Positions 38,193-47,502 of a stretch of DNA of 64,000 nt are shown in pieces. Origin of the DNA: DASPLX01 sp035627375 (GTDB taxonomy: Bacteria; Pseudomonadota; Gammaproteobacteria; Burkholderiales; Burkholderiaceae_D). Each line of letters starts with the position of its first letter. Within the stretch, counting starts at the first letter, position 1. The notes beneath the pieces are model-generated. The model was given only the letters and a program-made list of their open reading frames with translations. It did not search any database and was not told the DNA's origin. The translations under genes and the position numbers were made by a program. The stretch covers positions 5,109 through 69,108 of the forward strand of contig DASPLX010000005.1 in assembly GCA_035627375.1 (NCBI GenBank), written 5' to 3'.

Positions 38193-38278
38193 ATCGAAAA
38201 AATGAATGAATGGCATGCCATTCGGGCATGAGCCATCGAAATTTCATACTTATTTTTTCGGCATCGAGTCATTACAGT
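38193..38278 (+). promoter_or_regulatory. Shared exopolysaccharide promoter element, copy 1
   Basis: ATCGAAAAAATGAAT at 38193, then ATCGAAATTTCATACTTA at 38235 (42 bp on), then a -10-like TACAGT at 38273 (38 bp on). The identical architecture occurs at 39419 and 51323. It lies 108 bp before the start of the glycosyltransferase gene. Confidence 0.7.
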
Positions 38279-38385
38279 AAGAGCCCATCCCAGCAGGCGC
38301 TGCTCTTGCCGGGATTGGCGCTCACAGTCGACGTAACGGACGAAGGGCGCGACTTCCATCGACAACTCGACCGGGACAGCCGAAC

Positions 38386-39396
38386 ATGAAGGTTTCCGTG
38401 ATCTCGCCGTGCAGAAACGAAGCGAACCATATCGATGCATTCCTGGAGTGCGTGTTGCATCAGGAATGCCGGGAGCTCGAACTCGAGATTCTCGTCGCCG
38501 ACGGCCTGAGCACCGATGGCACGGCCCAGCGCTTGCGCGGCTGGAGCGCGAAGGATGGCCGCATCCGTGTGATCCGCAATCCGGAAGGCATCGTCTCGAC
38601 CGGCCTCAACCGCGCCATCGCCGCCGCCAGCGGCGACGTCATCGTGCGCATGGATATCCATACGCTGTATGCGCCCGATTACATATGGCAATGCGTGCAG
38701 GCGCTGAAGAACACCGACGCCAAATGCGTCGGCGGTCCCTGGTTCGCGGAAGGCAAGACCGCGAAGCAGAGGGCCATCGCCAACGCGTTTCAAAGCCGTT
38801 TCGGTTCCGGCGGCGCGGCGTCGCGGCGCTCCGATTACAGCGGTCCCGTCGATACGGTCTATCTCGGCGCGTGGTGGCGCAACGACTTGCGACAGATCGG
38901 CGGCTTCGACGAAGAACTGGTGCGCAACCAGGATGACGAACTCTGTCTCCGGATCACGCGCAGCGGCGGACGCATCTGGCAGAGCGCCGAGATCCGTTCG
39001 GTCTACACGCCGCGCGATTCGCTGCTGGCCCTGTGGCGGCAATTCCATCAATACGGCTATTGGAAAGCGCTAGTCCTGAAGAAGCATCGGATACCGGCGT
39101 CGCCGCGGCATCTCATGCCATTCGGTTTCGTCGCCGGCATGGCGGCATTGCTGGCCCTGGCGCCGTTGTCGCCGTTCGCGGGGCTGGCGTTCGCCTTGCT
39201 GGCGGGAAGCTATCTGCTGGCGGCGCTGTTCTTCGCCGCGCTCGCGAACGGCAATGGCGGCGGCACGCTGCTCTGCACGCTCGCCGCCTTCTGCGCCATG
39301 CATTTCGGCTACGGCATCGGCTTCGGGCGCGGCTTGTTCGATTTCCTGCTGTCCGGACGCGGCGCCCGGCCATCCATGAAAAACCTGACGCGCTAA
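38386..39396 (+). CDS. Family 2 glycosyltransferase (ExoA-like)
   Basis: A 336-residue inner-membrane glycosyltransferase. The GT-A domain shows VSVISPCRNEANHIDAFLE at the N-terminus, ILVADGLSTDGT with the nucleotide-binding Asp, VIVRMDIHTLYAPD as the DXD-equivalent and NQDDELCLRI as the ED-type acceptor motif. Two to three C-terminal membrane helices follow (GFVAGMAALLALAPLSPFAG and onward). It resembles the succinoglycan enzyme ExoA and should add one sugar to a lipid-linked repeat unit. It appears to be a single-gene unit with its own box-type promoter; wzc follows with another copy of the box. Confidence 0.85.
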   Translation: MKVSVISPCRNEANHIDAFLECVLHQECRELELEILVADGLSTDGTAQRLRGWSAKDGRIRVIRNPEGIVSTGLNRAIAAASGDVIVRMDIHTLYAPDYIWQCVQALKNTDAKCVGGPWFAEGKTAKQRAIANAFQSRFGSGGAASRRSDYSGPVDTVYLGAWWRNDLRQIGGFDEELVRNQDDELCLRITRSGGRIWQSAEIRSVYTPRDSLLALWRQFHQYGYWKALVLKKHRIPASPRHLMPFGFVAGMAALLALAPLSPFAGLAFALLAGSYLLAALFFAALANGNGGGTLLCTLAAFCAMHFGYGIGFGRGLFDFLLSGRGARPSMKNLTR

Positions 39397-39418
39397 ATTC
39401 GGACCGCGGCCTTGGCTC

Positions 39419-39504
39419 ATCGAAAAAATGAATCGAACGCGGCGGATTCGGCCGCGAGCCATCGAAATTTCATACTTATTTTCTGGGAAGCGACTCGGTA
39501 TATT
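39419..39504 (+). promoter_or_regulatory. Shared exopolysaccharide promoter element, copy 2
   Basis: ATCGAAAAAATGAATCGAA at 39419, ATCGAAATTTCATACTTA at 39461, and a -10-like TATATT at 39499. Spacing of 42 and 38 bp is identical to the other copies. The wzc-like gene begins 30 bp downstream. Confidence 0.75.
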
Positions 39505-39533
39505 TACCCGAAGCCTTTATTGCGGACTCGCCA

Positions 39534-41768
39534 ATGAACCAAGCCATTCAGCAACTGCAGCCGGCTGTCGAACAGGAAGAATCGGTGGACCTGGCGAAGT
39601 ATCTCGGATTTCTATCGGCCAATCGCTGGCTCATCGCGGGCGTCGCGGCGATCGCGATCATGTTGGGGACGGCTTATGCGTTCCTGGCGGCGCCGGTCTA
39701 TGAGGCGAACATCCTGATCCAGGTGGAAGACAATTCCCGCTCGTCGTCGCGCGATGCCTTGGGAGAATTGTCGAGCGTCTTCAATCTCAAGACGCGGGCG
39801 GCCTCGGAGATGGAAGTGCTGCGCTCGCGGCTCGTGCTGGCGAAGGCGGTCGACAATACCGGCTTGTATATCCAGGTGCAGCCGAAACATTTCCCGGTGG
39901 TCGGCGCGTGGCTGGCGCAGCGCGAGATCCAATTGCCGTTCGCCGATGCCTTCGAAGGAAGCGGCTACGTCTGGTCGCGCGAGACGGCGCGCGTGGCGCT
40001 GTTCGACGTGCCGGAGGCGCTGGAGGAAAACACGGAGTTCACGTTGCGCGCGGAAGGCGGCGGCAGGTTCCGCCTGCTGCAGGAGGAGGAGCGCATCGAC
40101 GCCGCCGGCCGCGTGGGAGAGACGCTCAGGATCGACACGGCGAAGGGGCCGATCGCGCTGCGCGTCGACGATCTCGCCGCCAGGCCGGGCTCGCGATTCC
40201 TGCTGGTCAGGAAGAACCGGATGGCCACGATCGAAAGGTTGCAGGCCGCGCTCCGGATCGCGGAACGGGGCAAGCAATCGGACATCATCGGCGTGACGCT
40301 CGAAGGCCGGAATCCGAAACAGACCAGCGCGGTCCTCAATGAGATCGCCGATCAATACCTGCAGCAGAACGAGGATCGCAAGTCGGATGCGGCCGAGCGG
40401 TCGCTGGCTTTTCTCAGCCGGCAGCTGCCGGAGCTGAAGCAGGATCTCGAGAAATCGGAAGCGAAGTATAGCGAGCTGCGCAACAGCCGCGGCACCGTCG
40501 ATCTGAACGAGGAAGCCAAGAACGTGCTGCAGCAATCGGTGCAGGCGCAGACCCGGCTGCTCGAACTGAAGCAGAAGAAGCGCGAGCTGCAGACGCGCTT
40601 CGCCGACGAGCATCCCGCGATCGTCGCGATCGACGAGCAGATGCGCACTCTCGGCGGCGAGCTGGACAACGTGGCGCGCAAGATCCGGAATCTGCCGGCG
40701 GTCGAGCAAGACGTGGTGCGGTTGACGCGCGACGTGAAGGTCAACCAGGAAATCTATACGGCGCTGATGTCGACCGCCTTGCAGCTGCGGCTGGTGGCGG
40801 CGAGCAAGGGCGGCAACGTGCGCGTGCTCGACAAATCGATCGCGCCGGGCAAGCCGGCGCGGCCGAAGCGGATGCTGGTGATCTTCCTGTCCGGCGTCGC
40901 CGGCGTGATCCTCGGCGGGTTGGCCGCGCTCGCCAGGAAGAACATCTATCGCCGGGTCGACGATCCGGTCGAGATCGAGCAGTCGCTCGGCCTGCGCATC
41001 TCGGCCACCATCCCGCGCAGCGATCGCGAGCACGCCTACGGCAGGATGCAAGGAGAGCAAGCCGGCGCCCGCGCGCTCGCGCTCGAGTACGATCCTGACG
41101 ATGCCGGCGCCGCCGACGTGGTCGAAAGCCTGCGCCGCTTCCGCACCTCGATGCAATTCGCGATGACCGAGGCGAAGAACAATATCGCGCTGATCACAGG
41201 TCCCACGCCGGGCGTCGGCAAGTCGTTCGTGTCGGCCAATTTCGCCGCCGTGCTGGCCGCCGTCGGCAAGCGGGTGCTGCTGGTGGATGCGGATCTGCGC
41301 ACCGGCCATCTGCACCGCTATTTCGGCCTCGAGCGAGGACAGGGCGTGTCGGATGTGGTCACCGGCAAGGCGCTGGTCGAGCACGTGCTGCACAAGAACG
41401 TCGTGCCGGATGTCGATTTCATTTCCACCGGCCGCCTGACTGCCCGTCCGGCGGAACTGCTTGCGCACAAGAACTTCGCCAAGCTGCTGCAGTTGTTCGG
41501 CACGCGCTACGACTTCGTCCTGATCGATACCGCGCCGGTGCTCGCCGTCTCCGACGCCCAGATCATCGCGCCGCACGCCGGGGCGATCTTCAATATCGTG
41601 CGCGGCGGCGTCAGCACGCTCAGCGAGATCGAGGAAACGGTCAAGCGCCTCAACGAAGCGGGCGTCTCCGTCACCGGCACCGTCTTCAACGATTGGAATC
41701 CGCGTCTCGCGCGCTACCGCTACGGCATGAAGCGCTATGACCAGTACTTGATGGCCGACGCCCGCTGA
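39534..41768 (+). CDS. wzc: Polysaccharide co-polymerase / tyrosine autokinase (Wzc/EpsB-like)
   Basis: 744 residues. Wzz-type N-terminus with TM1 (NRWLIAGVAAIAIMLGTAYA), a large periplasmic coiled-coil region (about 70-440), TM2 (MLVIFLSGVAGVILGGLAAL) and a cytoplasmic BY-kinase domain. The kinase has Walker A GPTPGVGKSFVSAN, Walker A' LLVDADLRTGHLHRYF and Walker B FVLIDTAPVL. The C-terminal tail has a small Tyr cluster (YRYGMKRYDQY) as the autophosphorylation site. It controls chain length and export of Wzy-polymerised polysaccharide. It is the first gene of a long operon. No Wza-type outer-membrane exporter is found in the window. Confidence 0.92.
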   Translation: MNQAIQQLQPAVEQEESVDLAKYLGFLSANRWLIAGVAAIAIMLGTAYAFLAAPVYEANILIQVEDNSRSSSRDALGELSSVFNLKTRAASEMEVLRSRLVLAKAVDNTGLYIQVQPKHFPVVGAWLAQREIQLPFADAFEGSGYVWSRETARVALFDVPEALEENTEFTLRAEGGGRFRLLQEEERIDAAGRVGETLRIDTAKGPIALRVDDLAARPGSRFLLVRKNRMATIERLQAALRIAERGKQSDIIGVTLEGRNPKQTSAVLNEIADQYLQQNEDRKSDAAERSLAFLSRQLPELKQDLEKSEAKYSELRNSRGTVDLNEEAKNVLQQSVQAQTRLLELKQKKRELQTRFADEHPAIVAIDEQMRTLGGELDNVARKIRNLPAVEQDVVRLTRDVKVNQEIYTALMSTALQLRLVAASKGGNVRVLDKSIAPGKPARPKRMLVIFLSGVAGVILGGLAALARKNIYRRVDDPVEIEQSLGLRISATIPRSDREHAYGRMQGEQAGARALALEYDPDDAGAADVVESLRRFRTSMQFAMTEAKNNIALITGPTPGVGKSFVSANFAAVLAAVGKRVLLVDADLRTGHLHRYFGLERGQGVSDVVTGKALVEHVLHKNVVPDVDFISTGRLTARPAELLAHKNFAKLLQLFGTRYDFVLIDTAPVLAVSDAQIIAPHAGAIFNIVRGGVSTLSEIEETVKRLNEAGVSVTGTVFNDWNPRLARYRYGMKRYDQYLMADAR

Positions 41769-41774
41769 TCGTCC

Positions 41775-43223
41775 ATGATGCTTGCCAGTCCGTTCTTGCG
41801 CCGCATGCTGCCGAGAAATCGCTTCGTGCGCAACGTGTCCGTCTTGGTCGGCGGCACCGCCGGCGCCCAGGCCGCGGCGGTGCTGGCCGCGCCGCTGCTG
41901 ACGCGTCTTTACACGCCCCAGGACTTCGGCTTGCTGGCGGTGTTCGCCGCCTTGCTGTCGCTGATCTCGGTGATCGCCGGCTTGCGCTATGAGACCGCGA
42001 TCCCGTTGCCGGAGGACGGCGCGGAAGCGGCGGCGCTGGCGGCGCTCGGCCTGCTGTGCGTGGCCTTGGTGTCCGCCCTCAGCGCGATTCCGATCTTTCT
42101 TTACGGGACCGAGATCGCCGCGTGGCTCAATACGCCGCGGCTGGCGGACTATTTCTACCTGGTGCCGCTCGGCGCGCTGTTGGCGGGCTGTTACAGCGTG
42201 CTGAATTTCTGCGCCATCCGGAGCCGGGAATTCGGGCCGCTCGCCAAGACCAAGCTCGGCCAGTCGGCGATCGCCGTGCTGATCCAATTGGCGGGAGCGC
42301 CGTTCGGCGCGCTGGCGCTGTTGCTCGGACAGATGGCCGGGCAGGGCGCGGGGGCGGTATCGCTTGCCGCGCGCGTGCTGCGTCCGCGGCGTTCGCGCTT
42401 GCGGGCGATCGGATGGCGCTCGCTGGCGCAGGCCGCGCGCCGCTACCGGCAATTCCCGTTGTTCGCGACCTGGGGCGCCTTATTCAATACCGCCGGTTCG
42501 CAATTGCCGGCGGTGCTGTTCGCCGCCCTGTTCGGGCCGGCGGCGGCGGGCCTGTATATCCTCGCCAATCGCGTGCTGGCCATGCCGATGCAATTGCTCG
42601 GGCAAGCCATCGGCAACGTGTTCGTCTCCGACGCGGCCGTCGCGCGTCGCGAAGGACGGCTGGCGCGCCTGACCGCCGACATACATTACCGCCTGGCCCA
42701 GATCGGCATGCCGCCGATGGTGGTGCTGCTGGCCGCCGGTCCGCAGCTCTTCGCCCTCGTCTTCGGCGAGCAATGGCGCGCCGCAGGCGTCTATGCGCAA
42801 TGGCTGGCGCCGTGGCTGTATCTGGTATTCGTCACCTCGCCGCTGTCGTCGCTGTTCGCGGTGCTCGAGCGGCAGGCGGCCGGCATGCTGTTCCAAGGAT
42901 TGCTGCTGTCGGTGCGGGTGGCCGCGATCGCGTTCGGCGCCTGGGCCGGCGACGTCATGACGGCGGTCGCCTGGTTCGCGACCGGCAGCGCGTTGTGCTG
43001 GTTCGCCTGCCTGGCGTGGCTGGTGCGCGCCTCGGGAAATGCCTGGCGCGTCGTCTGGCAGCCGACCGTCGGCGCCCTGGCCTGGGCGGCCGCGCTGGCC
43101 TCGCCGCTGATCGCCGGCGCCGCCTGGCCGATGGGGCGCGCGCAATGGGTGCTGTTCGCCGCGGCGACCGTGCTACTGATCGCCGCGCGTTATGCTTTCC
43201 TGATGAGGAGGGCGTGGCGATGA
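41775..43223 (+). CDS. wzx: Polysaccharide flippase (Wzx-like)
   Basis: A 482-residue protein with about 12-14 membrane helices and the MATE/PST-type N-terminus NVSVLVGGTAGAQAAAVLAA, followed by PLLTRLYTPQDFGLLAVF and LRYETAIPLPEDGAEA, typical of oligosaccharide flippases of exopolysaccharide loci. It should move the lipid-linked repeat unit across the inner membrane. It starts 6 bp after wzc and overlaps the next gene as ATGA. Confidence 0.88.
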   Translation: MMLASPFLRRMLPRNRFVRNVSVLVGGTAGAQAAAVLAAPLLTRLYTPQDFGLLAVFAALLSLISVIAGLRYETAIPLPEDGAEAAALAALGLLCVALVSALSAIPIFLYGTEIAAWLNTPRLADYFYLVPLGALLAGCYSVLNFCAIRSREFGPLAKTKLGQSAIAVLIQLAGAPFGALALLLGQMAGQGAGAVSLAARVLRPRRSRLRAIGWRSLAQAARRYRQFPLFATWGALFNTAGSQLPAVLFAALFGPAAAGLYILANRVLAMPMQLLGQAIGNVFVSDAAVARREGRLARLTADIHYRLAQIGMPPMVVLLAAGPQLFALVFGEQWRAAGVYAQWLAPWLYLVFVTSPLSSLFAVLERQAAGMLFQGLLLSVRVAAIAFGAWAGDVMTAVAWFATGSALCWFACLAWLVRASGNAWRVVWQPTVGALAWAAALASPLIAGAAWPMGRAQWVLFAAATVLLIAARYAFLMRRAWR

Positions 43224-44851
43224 AGGTGCTCAGGATGCATCTGGCCGGCAAGGGCTGGACCCGCAGCGACAAGCACGGCCTGCACCTGCGCGGCACGCTG
43301 TTCGCCGGAACGGCGGCGCGCCGCTCGCCGCAGGAAGTCGCCGGCCTGTTGCCGGACGCGGACGGCAGCCTGACGGCATGGCGCGCGGCGCTGGCAGCAT
43401 GCAACGGCTTCTTCGCGCTGGTGCGGCAAGCGGGGCCGCAGCTGATCGCCGTCGTCGATCATGTGCGCGGCTTTCCCTTGTTCTATGGAGAAAATGCCGG
43501 CACCGTTTTCCTGAGCGATGACGCGGAATGGGTGCGGCGCGAACTCGGCGAACAGACGATGGATCCTGTGGCGCGCGACGAATTCCGCCTGACCGGCTAC
43601 GTGACCGGCGGCGACACGCTGTATCCGAAGATCAGGCAGTTGCAGGCCGGCGAACTGCTCGCGATCGACCTGGTGCGCTCCGGCTCCGCGATCCTGGCCT
43701 ATCGATATTTCCGCTATTGGCATGCGGAGCCCGCGGCCTGGGACGAGCCCGGCATGCGGCGCGGCTTCGATGCCGCCGTGCTCGCCGCGGCGCAACGCCT
43801 GATCGATTACGCGGACGGACGGCAGATCGTGCTTCCCTTGAGCGGAGGCTACGATTCGCGCCTGATCGCCACGCTGCTGTGCCGGCTCGGCTACCGCAAG
43901 GTCCTGGCCTTCACCTATGGCGTCAAGGGCAACAAGGAAGCCGCGTACAGCCGCCAGGTGGCGCACGCCTTGGGCCTGGAGTGGCATTTCGTGGAATACG
44001 GCGACGCCCGTTGGCGCGCGGCGTGGAATACCGAAGAGCGCCGCCATTATCAGCGCTGGGCCTCGGGCTGGAGCAGCCTGCCGCATGTCCAGGATTGGGC
44101 CGCGGTGCGCGCGCTGCGCGGCGCCGGCGTCGTCGATGCCGATTGCGTCTTCGCGCCCGGCCATACCTGCGTCCGGCGCCATACCGGCGTCACGGTCGAG
44201 GACATCGCGGGCGACGCCGGACCGCGGGCGCCGGCCAGCCTCGAACTGCTGGTGGAAAAGATCCTGCGCGGGCATTACACCCGCTCGACCGGCAAATCCG
44301 GGCCGCGCGCCGATTTCCCGCGCTGGAAAGCGCGGGTGGCCGACCGCCTGGAACGCAGCCGCATCGCGTCGCCGCTCGAACTGGCCGATGCCCACGAAAA
44401 ATGGGAGTGGCAGGAGCGGCAGACCAAGTTCATCTGCAACTCGGTCCGGGTCTACGAATTCTTCGGATGCGACTGGTGGCTGCCGCTGTGGGATGCGGAG
44501 TTCATGCGCTATTGGCAGGGCGTGCCGCTCGCGCTGCGGATCGAGCGGCGCTGGTACGACGATCATGTGCGGCGCCTCTATGCCGAGCAGACCCGCGACG
44601 GCGCCGCCGCGGCCCTCCGCAACGCCGAGGAGATCGGCCCGCTCGGCAAGGCGATCCGCCTGGCCGTGGCCAAGTTTCCTCCCGGCGTGAAGAACTATCT
44701 GAAATCGATCCGCCACGCCGTGCTGCCGGCCCGCTATACGGACGGCTACGTCGTGTCGCACCTGCCGCGCGCGGAACTGAAGCGCCTGAGCGACGAAGGT
44801 TATCGCATCGATGGAATATTGGTCCATGAATTTCTCGGCCTGGCGCCATAG
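43220..44851 (+). CDS. Asparagine-synthase-like protein without glutaminase Cys
   Basis: A 543-residue homologue of class B asparagine synthetases. The C-terminal half has the ATP-pyrophosphatase PP-loop LPLSGGYDSRLIATLL near residue 210. The N-terminal half keeps the Ntn-glutaminase fold pattern (NGFFALVRQAG, FPLFYGENAGTVFLSDD) but starts MKVLRMHLAG with no Cys at position 2, so it cannot use glutamine in the normal way. Related proteins in exopolysaccharide/exosortase loci are called amidotransferases. It may adenylate a carboxylate (for example a uronic or amino acid) and join it to an amine. It overlaps wzx by 4 bp and the GNAT gene by 41 bp. Confidence 0.85.
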   Translation: MKVLRMHLAGKGWTRSDKHGLHLRGTLFAGTAARRSPQEVAGLLPDADGSLTAWRAALAACNGFFALVRQAGPQLIAVVDHVRGFPLFYGENAGTVFLSDDAEWVRRELGEQTMDPVARDEFRLTGYVTGGDTLYPKIRQLQAGELLAIDLVRSGSAILAYRYFRYWHAEPAAWDEPGMRRGFDAAVLAAAQRLIDYADGRQIVLPLSGGYDSRLIATLLCRLGYRKVLAFTYGVKGNKEAAYSRQVAHALGLEWHFVEYGDARWRAAWNTEERRHYQRWASGWSSLPHVQDWAAVRALRGAGVVDADCVFAPGHTCVRRHTGVTVEDIAGDAGPRAPASLELLVEKILRGHYTRSTGKSGPRADFPRWKARVADRLERSRIASPLELADAHEKWEWQERQTKFICNSVRVYEFFGCDWWLPLWDAEFMRYWQGVPLALRIERRWYDDHVRRLYAEQTRDGAAAALRNAEEIGPLGKAIRLAVAKFPPGVKNYLKSIRHAVLPARYTDGYVVSHLPRAELKRLSDEGYRIDGILVHEFLGLAP

Positions 44852-45428
44852 GGTCGCCGAGAGCGGGCCTGCCGCGTGCACGTTCGTCTTGCGCAACCTG
44901 GCGCGCGGACGGCGGCTGCGGCCGTTCGCGGCCGTCGAGCATGAAGCCGGCGCTGGCGAGCGGTTTGCCGTCGGGCCGGCGGCCGCGACCGGCCTGGCGG
45001 ACCTCTACGGCCTGTACGCGGCGCTCAACGGGGGACGGCGGCTCGAGCCGCAGACGCGTCTCCTGCTGCGCCTGCGCGGCGAGCGATTCTGCCTGACGGC
45101 GCGCCGCTGCGCAGACGGCGCGCTGGCCGGCATGGCGCTCTACTACTTCAATGCGCGCGACCGCGACGCCGGCGCGATCCATGAAGCCTATATCGGCCTC
45201 ATGCCGCCGCTACGCGGCATGGGGCTCGGCACCTTCATGCGGCGCCACGCGTTGCGGCATTTCGCCGGCTGCGGGTTGGATCGCGTCTCGTCGCGCGTGA
45301 GCGCCGGCAACCTGCCGTCCTTGAAAGGCAACATGAAGCTCGGTTTCCTGCCGGTGGAAACCTATTTCGACTCCGCCATGGCGGAGCAACGCCACTATCT
45401 GATTTGCGACCTGGGACCCTACCGATGA
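44811..45428 (+). CDS. GNAT family N-acetyltransferase
   Basis: The protein has 205 residues. The acetyl-CoA site is seen as YIGLMPPLRGMGLGTFMRRH, and the end has VSAGNLPSLKGNMKLGFLPV, typical of GNAT enzymes. ATG 44811 has GAAGG 11 bases upstream; ATG 44826 is a good alternative. It probably acylates an amino sugar or an amino acid substituent of the polysaccharide. It lies inside a run of overlapping genes, so coexpression is certain in practice. Confidence 0.8.
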   Translation: MEYWSMNFSAWRHRVAESGPAACTFVLRNLARGRRLRPFAAVEHEAGAGERFAVGPAAATGLADLYGLYAALNGGRRLEPQTRLLLRLRGERFCLTARRCADGALAGMALYYFNARDRDAGAIHEAYIGLMPPLRGMGLGTFMRRHALRHFAGCGLDRVSSRVSAGNLPSLKGNMKLGFLPVETYFDSAMAEQRHYLICDLGPYR

Positions 45429-46444
45429 CAAGCCGATCAGCCAATACCCTCGAGCCGCCGGAGAACGCGAAGGAAATCTATCGCGCCTTCTCGGCCACGG
45501 AAGCCACGCTGCCCATTTTCTCGCGAAGTTGGTGGCTGGATGCCGTGGCGGGCGAAGATGGGTGGGATGTCGCCGTGATCTGCAAGGGCAACGAGGTCGT
45601 CGCCGCCATGCCGTATGCGGTGCGGCGGCGCTACGGCATGACGACGCTCGGACAGCCGCCGCTGACCCAGAAGCTCGGCCCCTGGCTGCGCTCCTACGAC
45701 AGCCGGCCCGCGACCAGGCTGGCGCAGGAGAAGGAGTGGATGCAAGGATTGATCGATCAATTGCCGGCCTTCGACCATTTTTCGCAAAACTGGCACTACG
45801 GCCAGACCAACTGGCTGCCGTTCTCGTGGAACGGCTTCCGCCAGACCACGCGCTATACCTATGTGCTCCACGATCTCAGCTCGCACGACACACTGTGGTC
45901 CGGGTTCGAGCACAGCGCGCGCGCGGAATGCAAGAAAGCGACGGAACGCTTCCGATTGCAGGTGCGCGACGATCTGCCGCTGGAAGCCATGATCGATTTG
46001 AATCGCCAGACCTTCGAGCGCCAGGGACTGGACGTCCCGTTTTCGGAAGCGCTGGTGCGCCGCATCGATGCGGCTTGCGCACAGCGCGGCTGCCGCAAGT
46101 TCTTCATCGCTGTCGATGCCGAAGGGCGGCATCACGCGGCCAACTACATCGTGTGGGACGAGACCAGTTCCTACGGCCTGATGAGCGGCGCCAACCCCGC
46201 CTTGCGCAACAGCGGCGGCGCCAGCCTGTGCATGTGGGAAGCGATCCGCCACGCGTCGAAGGTGACGCGGAAATTCGACTTCGCCGGTTCGATGATGGAG
46301 CCTGTGGAACGCTTCCTGAGGAGTTTCGGCGCCACGCAGATGCCGTATTCGAACGTCAGCAAGACGCCTTCCAAGCTGCTGCGCATGCGGCAGTTCCTCC
46401 AATCCGCGCGCGCCGAGCGCTATCACAGGAAGAGTGCGGCATGA
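45425..46444 (+). CDS. FemAB-like GNAT protein, copy 1
   Basis: A 339-residue protein with the FemAB/GNAT-fold layout: SRSWWLDAVAGEDGWDVAVI, RRRYGMTTLGQPPLTQKLGP, FDHFSQNWHYGQTNWLPFSW and FDFAGSMMEPVERFLRSFGA. FemAB-like enzymes transfer aminoacyl groups, and relatives occur in exosortase-type exopolysaccharide loci. Its start overlaps the GNAT stop (ATGA) and its end overlaps a paralogue (ATGA). An aminoacylation or acylation role in polysaccharide decoration is inferred. Confidence 0.82.
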   Translation: MTSRSANTLEPPENAKEIYRAFSATEATLPIFSRSWWLDAVAGEDGWDVAVICKGNEVVAAMPYAVRRRYGMTTLGQPPLTQKLGPWLRSYDSRPATRLAQEKEWMQGLIDQLPAFDHFSQNWHYGQTNWLPFSWNGFRQTTRYTYVLHDLSSHDTLWSGFEHSARAECKKATERFRLQVRDDLPLEAMIDLNRQTFERQGLDVPFSEALVRRIDAACAQRGCRKFFIAVDAEGRHHAANYIVWDETSSYGLMSGANPALRNSGGASLCMWEAIRHASKVTRKFDFAGSMMEPVERFLRSFGATQMPYSNVSKTPSKLLRMRQFLQSARAERYHRKSAA

Positions 46445-47502
46445 CGACAGCATTGATGACGGCCAGGGATGCCTCCCCGGAAATCCTGGGGACCCAGGTT
46501 CCGCCCCTTGCGGAGCGGGAGCCGAAGGCGGGCGCGCCGATCGACGCGAAGGAAGCCTATCGCCGGTTTTCGGAACGGGAACCGGGCATCCCGATCTATT
46601 CGCGCGGCTGGTGGCTGGATGCGGTGGCCGGACCCGACGCCTGGGATGTCGCGCTGGTGCGCAAGGGCGACGACATCCGCGCGACCCTGCCTTACGTGAT
46701 ACGCCGGCGCTACGGCTTGACCGTGCTCGGCCAGCCGCCGCTGACCCAGAACCTCGGACCGTGGCTGGACGTGCAGCGCGCCAAGCCGGCGGCCAGGATG
46801 GCGGACGAAAAGGAATTGATGCAAGCGCTCATCGATCGGCTGCCGGCATTCGATCATTTCGCGCAGAACTGGCACTACGGCCGCACCAACTGGCTGCCGT
46901 TCTACTGGAACGGCTTCAAGCAGACGACGCGCTACTGCTATCTGCTCACCGGACTTATTTCGCCGCAACGGATCTGGTCCGGTTTCCACCACAATGCCCG
47001 CAACGAATGCCACAAGGCGCTGCAGCGCCACCGGCTGCGGGTGCGCAGCGATTTGCCGATCGACGTCTTCCTGAAACTCAACCGCCGCACCTTCGAGCGG
47101 CAGGGAATGGACGTGCCATATTCCGACGAACTGGTGCGCCGCCTCGATGCCGCCTGCGCCCAGCGCGGCTGCCGCAAGACCTTCATCGCGACCGACCCTG
47201 ACGGCCGTCCGTATGCCGGCGTCTACGTCGTGTGGGACGAGAACGGCGCATATGCCTTGATGAGCGGCGCCGACCCGGCCCTGCGCAACAGCGGCGCCGC
47301 CAGCCTGTGCTTCTGGGAAGCCGTCAGGCATGCCGCCGGATTCACGGCCCGCTTCGATTTCGGCGGCTCGATGATGGAGCCGGTCGAGCATTTCTTCCGC
47401 GGCTTCGGCGCGCACCAGGTGCCGTATTTTTGCGTCAGCAAGACGCCTTCGCTGTTGCTGCGCGCGCGGCAGAGCGTGTTGGGGGAATGGAACGGGGCAT
47501 GA
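46441..47502 (+). CDS. FemAB-like GNAT protein, copy 2
   Basis: 353 residues, clearly paralogous to the preceding gene along its whole length (YSRGWWLDAVAGPDAWDVAL, LGQPPLTQNLGPWL, FDHFAQNWHYGRTNWLPFYW, FDFGGSMMEPVEHFFRGFGA). The tandem arrangement points to gene duplication with retained function or split specificity. The start is a 4-bp overlap with copy 1, and the end overlaps the deacetylase gene by 4 bp. Confidence 0.82.
   Translation: MTTALMTARDASPEILGTQVPPLAEREPKAGAPIDAKEAYRRFSEREPGIPIYSRGWWLDAVAGPDAWDVALVRKGDDIRATLPYVIRRRYGLTVLGQPPLTQNLGPWLDVQRAKPAARMADEKELMQALIDRLPAFDHFAQNWHYGRTNWLPFYWNGFKQTTRYCYLLTGLISPQRIWSGFHHNARNECHKALQRHRLRVRSDLPIDVFLKLNRRTFERQGMDVPYSDELVRRLDAACAQRGCRKTFIATDPDGRPYAGVYVVWDENGAYALMSGADPALRNSGAASLCFWEAVRHAAGFTARFDFGGSMMEPVEHFFRGFGAHQVPYFCVSKTPSLLLRARQSVLGEWNGA

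Noticed and set aside
37962..38385. Additional N-terminal 48 codons of the beta-helix lipoprotein
   Set aside because: The GTG at 37961 has an excellent ribosome site and is followed directly by a lipoprotein signal; the longer version would bury the signal peptide.
39612..42452. Long antisense open frame opposite wzc and wzx
   Set aside because: Composition is rich in Arg, Gln, His and Asp as expected for the shadow of a high-GC gene; the plus-strand proteins have clear families.
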